A stretch of DNA of 64,000 nt from Sphingopyxis bauzanensis (GTDB taxonomy: Bacteria > Pseudomonadota > Alphaproteobacteria > Sphingomonadales > Sphingomonadaceae). A program made the position numbers and the translations under genes. The stretch covers positions 54,855 to 118,854 of the forward strand of contig NZ_NISK01000001.1 of the NCBI RefSeq assembly GCF_002205675.1, written 5' to 3'. The notes below the pieces were generated by a model, which searched no databases, was not told where the DNA came from, and worked only from the letters and a program-made list of their open reading frames with translations. Positions 27,988 to 36,891 of the stretch are shown here, in pieces (positions within the stretch are counted from its first letter, which is position 1; each line of letters begins with the position of its first letter).

Positions 27988-28007
27988 AAACAGGGGAGAG
28001 GGATATT

Positions 28008-29183
28008 ATGCGACAATATCTGGCAGCGGCGCTTTTGTGCGCCGCGGCGGCGGGGTGCAATGCGCCCGCATCCACCCAAACCACCGACACGCTGCCAAAG
28101 GATATGAATGTGCTGTTCTGGACCCAGGATCAACGCGACGCCGCTTTTCGGACGATGGAAACGGTCCCCAAGGTTGTCGTCAACACCGTCGAGGCGGGTG
28201 GACCGGTCTATCCGCTGCCAGAGGGCGAGCCGCTCGACCTGGGCGCCGACGTCGACGCCTATATGGCAAAACAGCGCAACGCGGGGCTGATCATCGTGCA
28301 GGACGGCAAGGTCCGGCTGGAGAAATATGCGCTTGGTTATGGCGCCGCAGGTCGCTGGACCAGCTTTTCGGTCGCGAAAAGCTTCACCTCGACCCTCGTC
28401 GGCGCCGCGGTGAAGGACGGCTATATCAAGAGCCTCGACGACAAGGTTACCGTCTATATCCCGGGGCTTAAGGGTTCGGCCTATGACGACGTGTCGGTGC
28501 GGCAGTTGCTGACGATGACGTCGGGCGTCAAATGGAACGAGGATTATACCGATCCCAAGTCCGATGTTGCGCAGTTCAATATGCAAAGACCCATTGCGGG
28601 CGAGGACATAACGGTCAGCTATATGAAGACCTTGCCGCGCGAAGCGCCGGCGGGGTCGAAGTGGGTGTACAAGACCGGCGAAACCAATCTGATCGGCGTG
28701 CTGGTGTCGAGCGCGACGGGCAAGACGCTGTCGCAATATCTGTCCGAGAAGGTCTGGAAGCCATTCGGAATGGAACAGGATGCGGTGTGGATGCTCGGCG
28801 CCACGGGGCATGAGATCAGCGGTTGCTGCATGTCGGCGAGCCTCAAGGACTATGCACGGTTCGGCCAGTTCATGCTGAACGGCGGCGTCGCCGGCGGGCA
28901 GACGGTCGTCCCCGACGACTGGATGGCCGCGGCGACCACCAAACAGGCGGGGATCGATATTCCGGGCCGCGGCTATGGCTATCAATGGTGGACCAACGAT
29001 GACGGCAGCTTTGCGGCGCAGGGCATTTTTGGCCAGGGCATCTTCATCGATCCCAAGCGCAAGCTGGTGATCGCATCGAACGGCAACTGGCCGACCGCGA
29101 CCGATCCCGAGGGTGTCGGCGCGGCGCGCGAGGTCTTTTACAAGAGCGTGCAGGCCGCGGTGGATAAGGAAGCGGCGAAATAG
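28008..29183 (+). CDS. Beta-lactamase-related serine hydrolase, lipoprotein
   Basis: The protein has 391 residues. The N-terminus is a lipoprotein signal (MRQYLAAALLCAAAAGCNAP, lipobox ending at Cys19). The class-C-type SxxK motif is SFSVAKSFTS. The second motif region is YKTGETNL and the third is near GYGYQWWTND. Such exported enzymes are esterases, peptidases or EstB-like rather than true beta-lactamases in most cases. It follows cfa by 20 bases. The substrate is not predictable. Confidence 0.88.
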   Translation: MRQYLAAALLCAAAAGCNAPASTQTTDTLPKDMNVLFWTQDQRDAAFRTMETVPKVVVNTVEAGGPVYPLPEGEPLDLGADVDAYMAKQRNAGLIIVQDGKVRLEKYALGYGAAGRWTSFSVAKSFTSTLVGAAVKDGYIKSLDDKVTVYIPGLKGSAYDDVSVRQLLTMTSGVKWNEDYTDPKSDVAQFNMQRPIAGEDITVSYMKTLPREAPAGSKWVYKTGETNLIGVLVSSATGKTLSQYLSEKVWKPFGMEQDAVWMLGATGHEISGCCMSASLKDYARFGQFMLNGGVAGGQTVVPDDWMAAATTKQAGIDIPGRGYGYQWWTNDDGSFAAQGIFGQGIFIDPKRKLVIASNGNWPTATDPEGVGAAREVFYKSVQAAVDKEAAK

Positions 29184-29188
29184 GGCCT

Positions 29189-29273
29189 GTCGCCCCGCGA
29201 AAGCGTGGGCCGGGCGGCCTGATCGGCCATTGCTGTCTAAACCACGAGCCGCCCCGCCTTCGCGGGGGCAACG
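29189..29273. repeat. Dispersed GC-rich hairpin repeat (CCCCGC-TTC-GCGGGG type)
   Basis: CCCCGC (29252-29257) and GCGGGG (29262-29267) pair around CTTC, followed by GCAACG. A related inverted piece with CGCCCCGCGAAAGCG lies just before it (29190s). Other members of the same family are at 48182-48203, 49700-49724 and 61943-61966. They sit only between genes. Confidence 0.6.
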
Positions 29274-29275
29274 GT

Positions 29276-29665
29276 CTATTGGTCGGCGACGATGGCTGTT
29301 GCGCGTTGGGCCAACCACACGGCGGCGAGCGGAACCGCGACGCCCAGCGCCATGATCCACCATGTGTCGGCGAGGGTGACGGCGCGATAGAGCGCGGCGC
29401 CGATCACCGACCCGGCCACGATCCAGCCAGCACCGGTTCCTGCCGATATCCGCATCGCGAGCCACCCGCCGGCGAAGCTGCCGATGAACCAGCCGACGAT
29501 CAGCGCGATCGTCGAGCCGATCGGGATCAATATCTCGCCGGTCTCAAGGTCATATTCGGACGGCGAAATTTCGCTGCCGGCATATTGCGCCAGCCAGATC
29601 AGCCCGAAGGCTACGACGATGCCGATCACCGTCGCGATCGCTGATCGCAGAATATCCTTGGTCAT
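29276..29665 (-). CDS. Hypothetical small membrane protein
   Basis: The protein has 129 residues. Four hydrophobic segments (about 8-27, 47-70, 80-97, 102-118) are separated by short loops; the first loop is acidic (SEISPSEYDLETGEI). The N-terminus is MTKDILRSAIATVIGIVVAFGL. I recognise no catalytic motif or family. It lies between the beta-lactamase-like gene (convergent) and the SDR gene (same strand, 61 bases upstream). Confidence 0.75.
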   Translation of the reverse strand: MTKDILRSAIATVIGIVVAFGLIWLAQYAGSEISPSEYDLETGEILIPIGSTIALIVGWFIGSFAGGWLAMRISAGTGAGWIVAGSVIGAALYRAVTLADTWWIMALGVAVPLAAVWLAQRATAIVADQ

Positions 29666-29726
29666 AGCTGCGCCCTTGCAAACCCGTCTTGTCGGGCTGC
29701 CTTAGTGCCGGAAAACAAAGATGGCG

Positions 29727-30461
29727 TTAAGCCTTTTCCATGACCTTGGGCAAAGCGTGGAACGCGGTGCTGTCGAAGCCGCCGACCATCAGCCCCGCTA
29801 CAAATTCGCCGACCGCGGCAGGGTCCTTGATGCTCTTGGCGTCTTCGCCGGGATAGGCGCGGGCGCGCATCTGGGTCCGGGTGCCGCCCGGGTCGAGGAT
29901 CGCGGTGCGGACCGTCGAGATGTTGCGCATCTCGGCGCCGTAGCTGGTCACCAGCGTTTCGAGCGCCGCTTTCGATGCGGCATAGGCGCCCCAATAGGCG
30001 CGCGGTTCGCGCGCGACGCCGCTCGACAGGGCGAGCAGGCGGCCGTTCGCGGCGCGGCGCAGCAACGGGTCGAAATTGGCGATCAGCGCCTGCTGGGCGA
30101 TCAGGTTCAGCGTCAGCAGCTTGTTGAATTCCTTGCCGTCGATCGCGGCCACCGGGGTCAGCGTGCCGAGCATCGCGGCGTTGAGGACCAGCATGTCGAG
30201 ATGTTGCCAACGTTCGGCCATCGCGCTCGCCAGCCGCGCGATGCTGTCGCCGTCGGTCAGGTCGAGCGGCGCGATCGTCGCGGCGCCGCCCGCCTCGTGG
30301 ATCCGGTCCTCGAGCGCTTCGAGCCCGCCTGCGGTGCGCGCGGTGATCACGACATGCGCGCCGCGCGCCGCGAGCGCTTCGGCAATCGCTTCGCCGATGC
30401 CACGGCTCGCCCCGGTGACGAGCGCAACCTGGCCCGCCAATTCTTCAGTCTTGATAGTCAT
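29727..30461 (-). CDS. Short-chain dehydrogenase/reductase
   Basis: The protein has 244 residues from ATG at 30461 (MTIKTEELAGQVALVTGASRGIG). The cofactor motif is TGASRGIG, followed by NAA and the catalytic Ser in ALSSGVAREPRAYWGAYAASKAALETL with Tyr/Lys in YAASK. The C-terminal part resembles YciK-type oxidoreductases. It begins 4 bases after the purF stop, so it is probably cotranscribed with purF, an unexplained but tight association. Substrate unknown. Confidence 0.88.
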   Translation of the reverse strand: MTIKTEELAGQVALVTGASRGIGEAIAEALAARGAHVVITARTAGGLEALEDRIHEAGGAATIAPLDLTDGDSIARLASAMAERWQHLDMLVLNAAMLGTLTPVAAIDGKEFNKLLTLNLIAQQALIANFDPLLRRAANGRLLALSSGVAREPRAYWGAYAASKAALETLVTSYGAEMRNISTVRTAILDPGGTRTQMRARAYPGEDAKSIKDPAAVGEFVAGLMVGGFDSTAFHALPKVMEKA

Positions 30462-30465
30462 GGTG

Positions 30466-31923
30466 TCAGACAACCCGTTCGGCAAGCAGCGAAAATTGAT
30501 CTTCCAGCCCATGCTCATCGAAATCGGTGAGCGTGGTCGGATAGTCGCCAGTAAAACAGGCATCGCAATATTGCGGCGCGTCGTCGGTCCGCTTGACCTC
30601 GCCCAGCGCCCGATAGAGGCCATCGATGGTGACGAAGGACAGGCTGTCGGCGTTGATGAAGTTCGCCATCTGGCCAACGGTCATCTGGGCGGCGAGCAGC
30701 TTGGCGCGTTCGGGCGTGTCGACGCCGTAAAAGCAGCTGTGCTGGGTCGGCGGGCTGGCGATCCGCATATGGACTTCGGCGGCGCCGGCATCGCGCATCA
30801 TCTGGACGATTTTCAGGCTGGTCGTGCCGCGCACGATCGAATCGTCGATTAGCACGATGCGCTTGCCCGCGATCAGCGCCCGGTTGGCGTTGTGCTTCAG
30901 CTTGACGCCCAAATGGCGAACCTTGTCGCCCGGCTGGATGAAGGTGCGGCCGACATAGTGCGAGCGGATGATCCCGAGTTCGAACGGGATACCCGATTCC
31001 TGCGCATAACCGATCGCGGCAGGGGTGCCCGAATCGGGCACCGGGATGATCAGGTCGGCGTCGACCGGGTTTTCGCGCGCCAGTTCGGCACCGATCGCTT
31101 TGCGCACCGAATAAACGCTGGTGCCATCGACGATCGAGTCGGGGCGCGAGAAATAGACATATTCGAAAATGCACGGCCGCGCCGACTGCGAGGCGAAGGG
31201 CCGGTGCGAGGTCAACTGGCCATCGCGGACGATCACCAGTTCGCCGGGTTCGACCGAGCGAACAAAGTCGGCGCCGACGACGTCGAGCGCGACGGTTTCC
31301 GATGCCAGAATATGCGCGTCGCCGAGTTTTCCGATGACGAGCGGGCGGATGCCGAGCGGATCGCGGCACCCGATCATGCCCTCGGCGGTCAGGCAGATCA
31401 GCGAATAGGCGCCCTCGACCTGTTTCAGCGCGTCGATGAACCGGTCGATCAGCGAGCGATAGCTCGACGTCGCAACGAGATGGATGATCACCTCGGTGTC
31501 GCTGGTCGACTGAAAGATCGAGCCGCGGCGCACGAGCACCTTCTTCAGCGCGGTCGCGTTGGAAATATTGCCGTTATGCGCCACGGCGAAACCGCCCGTC
31601 GACAGATCGGCGAACAGTGGCTGGACGTTGCGCAGCGCGGTTTCGCCGGTCGTCGAATAGCGGACATGGCCGATCGATGACCCGCCCTGCAACTGGCGCA
31701 TGATCTCGTCGCGGTCGAAATTGCCGGCGACATGGCCCATGGCGCGGTGGGTGTGGAATTCCTTGCCGTCGAAGGCGGTGATGCCTGCGGCTTCCTGGCC
31801 GCGGTGCTGCAGCGCGTGCAGGCCCAGCGCAACGACCGCAGCGGCGCTGTCGGCGCCATGAATACCAAAGACGCCGCACTCCTCGCGGAGCTTGTCGTCG
31901 TCGAAAGGGTGTGTGGTGAGCAT
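30466..31923 (-). CDS. purF: Amidophosphoribosyltransferase
   Basis: The protein has 485 residues from ATG at 31923. The Ntn glutaminase nucleophile Cys16 sits in REECGVFGIHG after a short propeptide. The region RYSTTG and AHNGNISN is conserved, and the PRPP-binding motif is VLIDDSIVRGTTS. C-terminal cysteines (SCFYGVD, YCDACFTGDYP) match the Fe-S-containing B. subtilis-type enzyme. It makes phosphoribosylamine in the first step of purine synthesis. The open frame upstream of this start is spurious. Confidence 0.96.
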   Translation of the reverse strand: MLTTHPFDDDKLREECGVFGIHGADSAAAVVALGLHALQHRGQEAAGITAFDGKEFHTHRAMGHVAGNFDRDEIMRQLQGGSSIGHVRYSTTGETALRNVQPLFADLSTGGFAVAHNGNISNATALKKVLVRRGSIFQSTSDTEVIIHLVATSSYRSLIDRFIDALKQVEGAYSLICLTAEGMIGCRDPLGIRPLVIGKLGDAHILASETVALDVVGADFVRSVEPGELVIVRDGQLTSHRPFASQSARPCIFEYVYFSRPDSIVDGTSVYSVRKAIGAELARENPVDADLIIPVPDSGTPAAIGYAQESGIPFELGIIRSHYVGRTFIQPGDKVRHLGVKLKHNANRALIAGKRIVLIDDSIVRGTTSLKIVQMMRDAGAAEVHMRIASPPTQHSCFYGVDTPERAKLLAAQMTVGQMANFINADSLSFVTIDGLYRALGEVKRTDDAPQYCDACFTGDYPTTLTDFDEHGLEDQFSLLAERVV

Positions 31924-32065
31924 GATGGTCCAGCAACGAGGGCAGTGACTGGCGCGCATATAGGGAGGGCAATCGCAAATGTCGCCCCCCATATTCACGA
32001 TATTGTCATCGGCCGCGCCAACGACGGGGTGACAGGGGCGGGGCGCCTGCTCTAAAGCGCGGATC

Positions 32066-32446
32066 ATGGACCAGCAGCGCGATACCGCCGACCGATTTCT
32101 TCCGCGTTTTGACGCCGCCGGTTTGGTGACCGCGATCGTCACCGACGCCGAGACCGGCGTGCTGCTGATGGTCGCGCATATGAATGCCGAGGCGATCGAG
32201 CGGACGCAGGCGACGGGACAGGCGCATTTCTGGTCGCGATCGCGCTCGGCGTTGTGGCGCAAGGGCGAGACGTCGGGCAACGGTCTGACGCTCGTGGAAA
32301 TGCGCGTCGATTGCGATCAGGATGCGCTGCTGCTGCGTGTGACGCCCGCCGGCCCCGCTTGCCACACCGGGCGCCGTTCCTGCTTCTATCGCCGGGTCGA
32401 GGCCGACGGGGCGCTGACGTTTCTGGACGATGATGCGCAAAGTTAA
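32066..32446 (+). CDS. hisI: Phosphoribosyl-AMP cyclohydrolase
   Basis: The protein has 126 residues. It shows [36 protein letters not shown], then [12 protein letters not shown] with the Asp metal ligands and [15 protein letters not shown] with the Cys ligands. It opens the adenine ring of PR-AMP in histidine synthesis. It is a free-standing HisI domain without the HisE pyrophosphohydrolase. The 3' end overlaps the next gene by 17 bases. Confidence 0.95.
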   Translation: MDQQRDTADRFLPRFDAAGLVTAIVTDAETGVLLMVAHMNAEAIERTQATGQAHFWSRSRSALWRKGETSGNGLTLVEMRVDCDQDALLLRVTPAGPACHTGRRSCFYRRVEADGALTFLDDDAQS

Positions 32447-32972
32447 GTTCGCGTTGGTGTTGGGCATCTTGCTCATCGGCGGCTGTGACCGGCATGCGCC
32501 GGATCGGCGCGGACAGGGGACCGACGCCGACAACCCGCTGGAAATCTCCGCGCGCGAACGCGGTGTTGTGAGCTCCGAGGCCGCGACTCCGGTCGGCGTG
32601 TTCGAACGCTCGCACGATCTCGGCCGCGACGCGATGTGTGTTGTTCCCGCTGGCGCGGGGCAGTGGCGCTTTGCCGTGACTGCTGCGTTCGGCACGACCT
32701 TGTCCTGTTCCGCCAGCGGAACGATGGTGCGTGAAGGTGACGGCTGGCGGATGCGCTTCGCCAGGGCGGAAGGCTGCGAGGCGCTGGTGCGCGAAGTGGA
32801 GGACGAGTTGCGCCTGCCCGGGAGCTTGCCGCCACAATGCGCCAAAATCTGCCCCGCCCGCGCCTCGCTGTCGGGCTTGCGGCTGCCGCGCGCCAGCTGG
32901 TCGGCCGACGATGCGCGGGGCTTGCAGATCCGCGATCCACAGGGCAATATGCAGCAACCTTGCGGGGTTTGA
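32430..32972 (+). CDS. Hypothetical lipoprotein
   Basis: The protein has 180 residues. The N-terminus [20 protein letters not shown] is a lipoprotein signal with Cys at about 19. The mature part has four further cysteines ([29 protein letters not shown]) and no known motif. It overlaps the end of hisI. Function unknown; periplasmic location is likely. Confidence 0.75.
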   Translation: MMRKVKFALVLGILLIGGCDRHAPDRRGQGTDADNPLEISARERGVVSSEAATPVGVFERSHDLGRDAMCVVPAGAGQWRFAVTAAFGTTLSCSASGTMVREGDGWRMRFARAEGCEALVREVEDELRLPGSLPPQCAKICPARASLSGLRLPRASWSADDARGLQIRDPQGNMQQPCGV

Positions 32973-33002
32973 CCGGCGCCAAAACAGGCCGATTTGCCGG
33001 TC

Positions 33003-33018
33003 TTGACGTTCACGTCAA
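33003..33018. promoter_or_regulatory. MerR-type operator overlapping the promoter of the regulator gene
   Basis: TTGACGTTCACGTCAA has perfect 7-base arms (TTGACGT/ACGTCAA) around a 2-base centre and lies 20 bases before the MerR start. Its left arm doubles as a -35 box (TTGACG) with a possible -10 TAGTTT 17 bases later (33026-33031), which would give a nearly leaderless transcript. It resembles LiuR-class operators of acyl-CoA catabolism. Confidence 0.6.
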
Positions 33019-33038
33019 CGGAAACTAGTTTCATCGGC

Positions 33039-33470
33039 ATGACCGAACCATATGGCCACGCCCATATCGACACGCCCGATCACTTGGGCCGCGAACAATT
33101 CAGCATCACCGACTTGTCGACCGAGTTCGGAGTCACCGCGCGTGCGCTGCGTTTCTATGAAGATGAGGGGCTGATCAGCCCGTCGCGCAAGGGATTGTCG
33201 CGCATCTATTCGAAACGCGACCGGGCGCGCTTGGCGTGGATCCTGCGCGCCAAGCGCACAGGGTTCAGCCTGGCCGACATTCGCGAGATGATCGACCTTT
33301 ACGACGTCGGCGACGGCCGCAAGCTGCAACGTCAGGTGACGATCGAAAAATGCGAACAGCGCATCGGCTTGTTGCAGCGGCAGCGCGACGATATCGACAG
33401 CGCTGTCGAAGAATTGTCGCGGTTCATCGATATGGTGAAAAAAGTCGACGCCGGCCAGAAGGTCGGTTGA
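33039..33470 (+). CDS. MerR-family regulator of acyl-CoA catabolism (LiuR-like)
   Basis: The protein has 143 residues. A winged helix begins FSITDLSTEFGVTARALRFYEDEGLISPSRKGLSRIYSKRDRARL, followed by the dimerisation coiled coil (about 95-140). It has no C-terminal cysteine set for metal sensing, in line with the MerR branch that controls branched-chain and fatty acid degradation. The 54-base spacing to the acyl-CoA dehydrogenase gene and the palindrome upstream support control of itself and that gene. The ATG at 33039 is preferred. Confidence 0.88.
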   Translation: MTEPYGHAHIDTPDHLGREQFSITDLSTEFGVTARALRFYEDEGLISPSRKGLSRIYSKRDRARLAWILRAKRTGFSLADIREMIDLYDVGDGRKLQRQVTIEKCEQRIGLLQRQRDDIDSAVEELSRFIDMVKKVDAGQKVG

Positions 33471-33524
33471 GCCTCTCCCCAGGCAAGTTTGACATCGCGA
33501 ACCTGCTTTTCAGAAGGATTTCTC

Positions 33525-35327
33525 ATGCCCGTCTATCGCGCCCCCGTGCAAGACAGCCTCTTTCTCCTCAACGACGTGCTCGGGGTCGAGCGCTACGCCA
33601 ACCTGCCCGGTTTCGCCAATGCGACCCCCGACATGATCGAGGCGGTGCTGACTGAAGCCGGAAAATTTTGTGAGGAAGTGCTGTTCCCGATCAACCAGTC
33701 GGGCGATCTGGAGGGCTGCACCCGCCACGACGATGGATCGGTGACGACGCCGAAGGGCTTCAAGGAAGCCTACGACGCCTATTGTGAGGCTGGATGGACA
33801 TTGCTGACCCAGCCGGAAGAATTTGGCGGGCAAGGGCTGCCGCATGTCGTCGGTTTCCCGGTCGAGGAATATCGCATGGCCGCGAACCAGGCCTTTGCCA
33901 TGTACCCTGGGCTGACGCAGGCCGCGGTCGCGGCGATCCTGGTCAAGGGGTCGGAGGAACAGAAGGCGCTGTACGCACCCAAAATGATCTCCGGCGAGTG
34001 GGGCGGGACGATGAACCTGACCGAGCCGCATTGCGGCACCGACCTCGGCCTGATCCGCACCCGCGCGGTCCCGAACGGCGATGGCAGCTATGACGTCAGC
34101 GGCACCAAGATTTTCATTTCGTCGGGCGAGCATGACCTGACCGCCAACATCATTCATCTGGTGCTCGCCAAAACTCCCGACGCCCCCGACAGCGTCAAGG
34201 GCATCTCGCTGTTCATCGTGCCGAAGTTCCTTGTGGGTGAAGACGGCTCGCTGGGTGAGCATAATGCGCTGCAATGCGGGTCGATCGAGCACAAGATGGG
34301 CATCCACGCCAATTCGACCTGCGTCATGAACTATGACGGCGCCAAGGGCTGGATGGTCGGCGAGGAAAACAAGGGCCTCGCCGCGATGTTCGTGATGATG
34401 AATGCCGCGCGGCTTGGCGTCGGCATCCAGGGGCTGGGTCAGGCCGACATCGCGTTCCAGAATGCCGTCCGCTATGCGCAGGACCGCCGCCAGGGGCGCG
34501 CGCTCACCGGGCCGCAAGACCCGCAGGAAAAGGCCGACCCACTGTTCGTCCATCCCGACGTGCGCCGCATGTTGATGGACGCCAAGGCCACCGTTGAAGG
34601 ACTGCGCGCCTTGTGCCTGTGGGGCGCCTTGCAGGTCGATCTGGCGCATGTTGCCGAGACCGAGGAAGAGCGACAGCAAGCGGACGACCTTGTCAGCCTG
34701 CTCACCCCGGTGATCAAGGGCTATGGCACCGATAAGGGCTATGACGTCGCGACCAACGCGCAGCAAGTGTTCGGCGGCCACGGCTACATCGAGGAATGGG
34801 GCATGAGCCAATATGTCCGCGATGCCCGCATCACGATGATCTATGAAGGCGCCAACGGCGTCCAGGCGATGGATTTGGTCGGACGCAAGCTGGCGCAGAA
34901 TGGCGGCCGCGCGATCCAGGCCTTTTTTGCAATCATCGACACCGAATGCGCGCGCGCCAAGGACAATGAAGCACTCGCCGATTTCTCCGGGCGGCTGGAA
35001 AAAGCCAATGGCGAACTGAAGGCTGCGACGATGTGGTTCATGCAGAATGGCATGGCGAACCCCAACAACATCGGCGCCGGCGCGCATCACTATATGCACA
35101 TCATGGGGATCGTCGCGCTGGGATCGATGTGGCTGATGATGGCCGAAGCGGCGCAGAAGGCGCTCGCCGAAGGGCGCGGCAACAAGGCGTTCCTCGAAGC
35201 CAAGCTGGTCACCGCGCGCCACTTTGGCGAACGGTTCCTGCCCGACGCCGGGTCGCTGCGCCGGAAGATCGAAGCGGGCAGCGAAGCGATGATGGCGCTG
35301 ACCCCGGAACAATTTTACGCCGCCTGA
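33525..35327 (+). CDS. Acyl-CoA dehydrogenase, long form (FadE/DmdC type)
   Basis: The protein has 600 residues, with AGAAGGA upstream. It has the extended acyl-CoA dehydrogenase architecture: an N-terminal domain, FAD loop MNLTEPHCGTDLG, KMGIHANSTCVM, VFGGHGYIEEWGMSQYVRDARI with flanking IYEGANGVQAMDL (catalytic-base region), then a C-terminal extra domain (about 470-600) typical of the 600-residue class. It oxidises an acyl-CoA to the 2-enoyl-CoA. The chain specificity is unknown. It is probably controlled by the upstream MerR gene. Confidence 0.93.
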   Translation: MPVYRAPVQDSLFLLNDVLGVERYANLPGFANATPDMIEAVLTEAGKFCEEVLFPINQSGDLEGCTRHDDGSVTTPKGFKEAYDAYCEAGWTLLTQPEEFGGQGLPHVVGFPVEEYRMAANQAFAMYPGLTQAAVAAILVKGSEEQKALYAPKMISGEWGGTMNLTEPHCGTDLGLIRTRAVPNGDGSYDVSGTKIFISSGEHDLTANIIHLVLAKTPDAPDSVKGISLFIVPKFLVGEDGSLGEHNALQCGSIEHKMGIHANSTCVMNYDGAKGWMVGEENKGLAAMFVMMNAARLGVGIQGLGQADIAFQNAVRYAQDRRQGRALTGPQDPQEKADPLFVHPDVRRMLMDAKATVEGLRALCLWGALQVDLAHVAETEEERQQADDLVSLLTPVIKGYGTDKGYDVATNAQQVFGGHGYIEEWGMSQYVRDARITMIYEGANGVQAMDLVGRKLAQNGGRAIQAFFAIIDTECARAKDNEALADFSGRLEKANGELKAATMWFMQNGMANPNNIGAGAHHYMHIMGIVALGSMWLMMAEAAQKALAEGRGNKAFLEAKLVTARHFGERFLPDAGSLRRKIEAGSEAMMALTPEQFYAA

Positions 35328-35347
35328 TCGCGCCCCATGGAACGATT

Positions 35348-35371
35348 GCCGACGCCATGCGTGGCGTCGGC
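35348..35371 (+). promoter_or_regulatory. Perfect 10-bp hairpin touching the start codon of the phospholipase-D gene
   Basis: GCCGACGCCA (35348-35357), loop TGCG, TGGCGTCGGC (35362-35371); the ATG of the next gene follows one base later at 35373. There is no ribosome site between stem and start. It may act as the end of the dehydrogenase transcript or limit translation of the next gene. Confidence 0.5.
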
Positions 35372-35372
35372 G

Positions 35373-36884
35373 ATGAGCGACCCCGAACGCCCGCAGACCT
35401 TGGCCCCCATCGTCGTCGAAGGGCGCAATTGCTGGCGCATCGAACGCGCCAACAAGGCGCGCATGATCGTCGATGCCGCCGATTACTACGCGCTGCTCAA
35501 ACGTCTGATGGCGGGTGCCAAGGAACGAATCCTGCTGATCGGGTGGGACTTCGATCCGCGTATTCCGCTGATCCCCGATGAGCAGGGGAATGGCGAGTCG
35601 CTCGGCTATTATCTGCTCCGCCTCGCCAAGGATCAGCCGAAGCGCGACATCGATATTTTGCGCTGGAACTTCGGCGGGCTGAAACATCTGTTTGTGCCGT
35701 CGATCGTCGCGATGATCCTGCGCTGGAAAATGACCAGATCGATCAGTTTCCGGCTCGATAGCGCGCATCCGGTCGGGTGCAGTCACCATCAGAAGGTCGC
35801 GGTGTTCGACGATCATCTGGCGGTCTGCGGCGGCATCGATGTCAGCTCGACGCGGTGGGATACCCGCGACCACATCGACGATGATCCCCGGCGCACCGGT
35901 CCCGACGGCAACCGCTATATGCCCTGGCACGATTCGACGATGATCCTGTCGGGGCCGATCGGAACCGCGCTCGCGGAACTCGGCAATGAACGCTGGCAGC
36001 GCGCGACTAACAAGCCGCTGCGCGACCTGAGCGGCACCGGAGAAAACTGGCCCGACGATCTTCAAGCCGATTTCAACGACGTCGACGTGGCGATCTCGCG
36101 GACCAGCGCCGAATATGACGGCCGCGAAGAGGTGCGCGAGAATGAGCAACTCTATCTCGACATGATCGCCGCCGCGCGGCGCTTCATCTATTTCGAGAAT
36201 CAGTATTTCACCAGCGGCGCGATTGCCGCGGCGATTGCCGCACGGCTCGATGAAGACGATCCGCCCGAATTTGTGATGGTAATGCCCAAGACCGCCGACG
36301 GGTGGCTCGAACAGATGGCGATGGACGCCGCGCGGGTGCAACTCGTCCGCTCGATTGCGAAGGCGCGCCACGGCGACCGGCTGAAAATCTATGTTCCGCA
36401 TACCAAGGGCGGCGATCCGATCTATGTTCACGCCAAGACCGCGATCGTCGACGACCGGCTGCTCCGGATCGGGTCGTCGAACCTGAACAACCGTTCGATG
36501 GGGCTCGACAGCGAATGCGATGTCACGATCGATACCGCGCTGGCCGCGAACAAGGGCGTCGAGCCGGTGATAGCGCGGCTGCGCGAGTCGCTGATGGCCG
36601 AGCATCTGGGCGTGGCGGAGAAAGACATCGCAGCGACGTTCGAGCATAGTGGATCCTTGATCGAAACGATCGAATCCATGCGCGGTGACGGGCGGTCGCT
36701 CGAACTGCTCGACCTGGTCGCGCCCGGACCGCTCGACGAATTCATTGCCGACAATGAAGTGCTCGACCCGACCAGCCCTGATGCGATGTTCGAAAGCTTT
36801 ACCGAGCGCGGGCTCAAGAAGAGCTGGCACCGCGGACGCCACTGGATGAAGCGGCATCGGCCTTTTCGGCGCAACAAAGGCTGA
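35373..36884 (+). CDS. Phospholipase D-like protein (cardiolipin-synthase/PLD family)
   Basis: The protein has 503 residues from ATG at 35373; an in-frame ATG at 35337 would add 12 residues containing the hairpin. Two HxKx4D motifs are present: SHHQKVAVFDD (HQK) and YVHAKTAIVDD (HAK), each followed by GGIDVSS and IGSSNLNNRS as in true PLDs. The N-terminal part (RILLIGWDFDPRI) also fits. There is no membrane segment, unlike classical Cls. It may hydrolyse or transphosphatidylate phospholipids; the actual activity is unproven. Confidence 0.88.
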   Translation: MSDPERPQTLAPIVVEGRNCWRIERANKARMIVDAADYYALLKRLMAGAKERILLIGWDFDPRIPLIPDEQGNGESLGYYLLRLAKDQPKRDIDILRWNFGGLKHLFVPSIVAMILRWKMTRSISFRLDSAHPVGCSHHQKVAVFDDHLAVCGGIDVSSTRWDTRDHIDDDPRRTGPDGNRYMPWHDSTMILSGPIGTALAELGNERWQRATNKPLRDLSGTGENWPDDLQADFNDVDVAISRTSAEYDGREEVRENEQLYLDMIAAARRFIYFENQYFTSGAIAAAIAARLDEDDPPEFVMVMPKTADGWLEQMAMDAARVQLVRSIAKARHGDRLKIYVPHTKGGDPIYVHAKTAIVDDRLLRIGSSNLNNRSMGLDSECDVTIDTALAANKGVEPVIARLRESLMAEHLGVAEKDIAATFEHSGSLIETIESMRGDGRSLELLDLVAPGPLDEFIADNEVLDPTSPDAMFESFTERGLKKSWHRGRHWMKRHRPFRRNKG

Positions 36885-36891
36885 CGTATGC

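Noticed and set aside
28008..29183. True antibiotic-resistance beta-lactamase
   Set aside because: The SxxK motif is present, but the lipoprotein signal and the lack of clear class-C YxN and KTG motifs favour a general serine hydrolase/esterase.
27909..29465. Open frame of 518 codons antisense to the beta-lactamase-like lipoprotein gene
   Set aside because: No recognisable motif; the plus-strand gene has a signal peptide and SxxK motif.
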